6,731 nucleotides of DNA from Comamonadaceae bacterium (lineage in GTDB: Bacteria > Pseudomonadota > Gammaproteobacteria > Burkholderiales > Burkholderiaceae_C). Position 1 is the first letter of the stretch; every line of letters begins with the position of its first letter. Both the position numbers and the translations under genes were made by a program. Below are positions 5,405-6,731 of the stretch, in pieces. The DNA lies in NCBI GenBank assembly GCA_947478935.1, contig CANJXV010000141.1, positions 1 to 6,731 on the forward strand. Reading direction: 5' to 3'. The notes under the pieces are model-generated. The model saw only the letters and a program-made list of their open reading frames with translations, was not told where the DNA came from and made no database searches.

Positions 5405-6731
5405 TTACATGCCCGCGTAGTTAGGCCCGCCGCCGCCTTCGGGCGTGACCCAGACGATGTTTTGCGTCGGGTCTTTGATATCGCAGGTTTTGCAGTGCAC
5501 GCAGTTTTGCGCGTTGATTTGTAAGCGGTCGGTGTTGTCGTCGTTTTTCACATACTCATACACACCCGCCGGGCAGTAGCGCGCCTCGGGGCCCGCGTAC
5601 TTATGCAAATTGATGTTCACCGGCACCGAGGCGTCTTTGAGCGTCAGGTGCGCCGGTTGGTTCTCTTCGTGGTTGGTGTTACTGATGAACACGCTGGAGA
5701 GGCGGTCAAAAGTAATTTTTCCGTCTGGTTTGGGATAAATAATCGGCTCGCACTGCGATGCCGGCAGCAAGTGCGCATGGTCCGGCTTGTCGCGGTGCAG
5801 AGTCCAGGGGATGTGCCCGCGCAATACAAATTGCTCCACGCCGTTCATGATGGTGGCGACTGTCAGGCCTTTTTTGAACCAGTTTTTAAAGTTGCGGTCT
5901 TTGTGTAATTCAGCATGCAACCAGCTACGTTCAAAAGCTTGCGGGTAAGCACTCAGCTCATCGTGCTCGCGACCTGCCACAACGGCATCAAACGCTGCCT
6001 CACCGACCAGCATGCCGGTTTTTATAGCGGCATGGCTGCCTTTAATGCGGCTCACGTTCAGATAGCCCGCATTGCAGCCGACCAGTGCGCCGCCAGGAAA
6101 CACGGTTTTGGGCAGGGACGACAGGCCGCTGGCGTTGATAGCGCGCGCGCCATACGAAAGGCGCTTGCCGTGGGCAACGCCTTTGGCCGCATCGCCTTCA
6201 AGGTACCAGCGCACATTAGGGTGTGATTTCCAACGTTGAAATTCTTCAAACGGGCTCAGGTAGGGGTTGGTATAGCCCAGTCCAGTGATAAAGCCCATGG
6301 CAACTTTGTTACCTTCCAGGTGGTACAAAAATGCGCCGCCATAGGTCATCTCGTCCATGGGCCAACCGGCGGTATGCATCACAAAACCGGGCTGGTGACG
6401 CTTAGGGTCGATCTCCCAGACTTCTTTGATACCGATGCCAAAGCTTTGCGGGTCCTTACCCGCGTCGAGCTTGTATTTGGCGATGAGTTGCTTGCCCAGA
6501 TGGCCGCGCGCACCTTCTGCAAACACCGTGTATTTACCCAGTAATTCCATACCCAATTGGAAGTTGTCTCCGGGGTCGCCCTCTTTGCCAATACCCATGT
6601 TACCGGTGGCTACCCCTTTAACGGCGCCTTGCTCTGTGTACAAAATTTCGGCGGCGGTAAAGCCAGGGAATATTTCCACGCCCAGGCTTTCTGCCTGCTC
6701 GGCCAGCCATCGCGTCACGTTGCCCAGGCTG
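5405..6731 (-). CDS. Electron transfer flavoprotein-ubiquinone oxidoreductase, C-terminal part
   Basis: The frame is open to the window edge and gives 441 complete codons, so roughly the first 110 residues with the FAD dinucleotide-binding GxGxxG motif lie outside; the family is usually about 540-560 residues. The enzyme takes electrons from reduced ETF, fed by acyl-CoA and amino-acid dehydrogenases, and passes them to ubiquinone at the inner membrane. The sequence shows SLGNVTRWL at the edge, FAEGARGHLGKQL, the GGAFLYHL and YTNPYLSPFEEFQRWK region, the FAD-contact segment GCNAGYLNVSRIKGSHAA, and YPKPDGKITFDRLSSVFISN. The C-terminal 4Fe-4S domain has four cysteines, in YCPAGVYE and NCVHCKTCDIKDPTQNI. 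It ends GGGGPNYAGM. The GTG at 6718 is an internal valine, not a start, because family residues continue upstream. A strong terminator follows the stop. The gene may be one of several ETF-related genes outside the window. Confidence 0.97.
   Translation of the reverse strand, partial: SLGNVTRWLAEQAESLGVEIFPGFTAAEILYTEQGAVKGVATGNMGIGKEGDPGDNFQLGMELLGKYTVFAEGARGHLGKQLIAKYKLDAGKDPQSFGIGIKEVWEIDPKRHQPGFVMHTAGWPMDEMTYGGAFLYHLEGNKVAMGFITGLGYTNPYLSPFEEFQRWKSHPNVRWYLEGDAAKGVAHGKRLSYGARAINASGLSSLPKTVFPGGALVGCNAGYLNVSRIKGSHAAIKTGMLVGEAAFDAVVAGREHDELSAYPQAFERSWLHAELHKDRNFKNWFKKGLTVATIMNGVEQFVLRGHIPWTLHRDKPDHAHLLPASQCEPIIYPKPDGKITFDRLSSVFISNTNHEENQPAHLTLKDASVPVNINLHKYAGPEARYCPAGVYEYVKNDDNTDRLQINAQNCVHCKTCDIKDPTQNIVWVTPEGGGGPNYAGM

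Noticed and set aside
1..6731. CRISPR array, tRNA, insertion sequence, phage or toxin-antitoxin genes
   Set aside because: I found no spaced direct repeats, tRNA-like fold, transposase motifs or terminal inverted repeats; nearly all bases are covered by housekeeping or enzyme genes.

Overview
The window looks like ordinary chromosomal DNA from a GC-rich betaproteobacterium, most likely Comamonadaceae (Rhodoferax/Polaromonas-like). That placement is inferred from the general look of the proteins and has not been tested by a search. I see no insertion sequence, phage gene, CRISPR array, tRNA or rRNA. Coding density is high and no gene-free stretch exceeds 100 bases.

Left half, plus strand: the tail of a CBS-domain protein (1-129) is followed by aroC (chorismate synthase, 160-1245) and aroQ (type II 3-dehydroquinate dehydratase, 1324-1770). 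Next come a DODA/LigB-type class III extradiol dioxygenase homologue (1819-2592) and, after an AT-rich spacer, a cytoplasmic DsbA/FrnE-like thiol oxidoreductase (2677-3336). aroC and aroQ catalyse the seventh and third steps of the shikimate pathway. The dioxygenase gene starts 48 bases after aroQ and could share its transcript. The DsbA-like gene probably has its own promoter.

Right half, minus strand, converging on the left block with a 14-base gap: a large radical SAM protein with a B12-binding-like N-terminal domain (3351 to about 5348) lies downstream of the C-terminal four fifths of electron transfer flavoprotein-ubiquinone oxidoreductase (5405-6731, cut by the window edge). A clear intrinsic terminator (5349-5376) separates the two. 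It places the 5' end of the radical SAM gene in an odd position and rules out the longest possible start codon.

The genes do not form an obvious single system. The item most worth following is the radical SAM protein: its cluster motif reads C-x4-C-x2-C instead of C-x3-C-x2-C, its B12-type domain lacks the cobalt-ligating DxHxxG motif, and its substrate is unknown. The other observations are regulatory: a possible leaderless aroC promoter, a 14-bp AT palindrome before the DsbA-like gene, and a terminator or attenuator ahead of the radical SAM gene.
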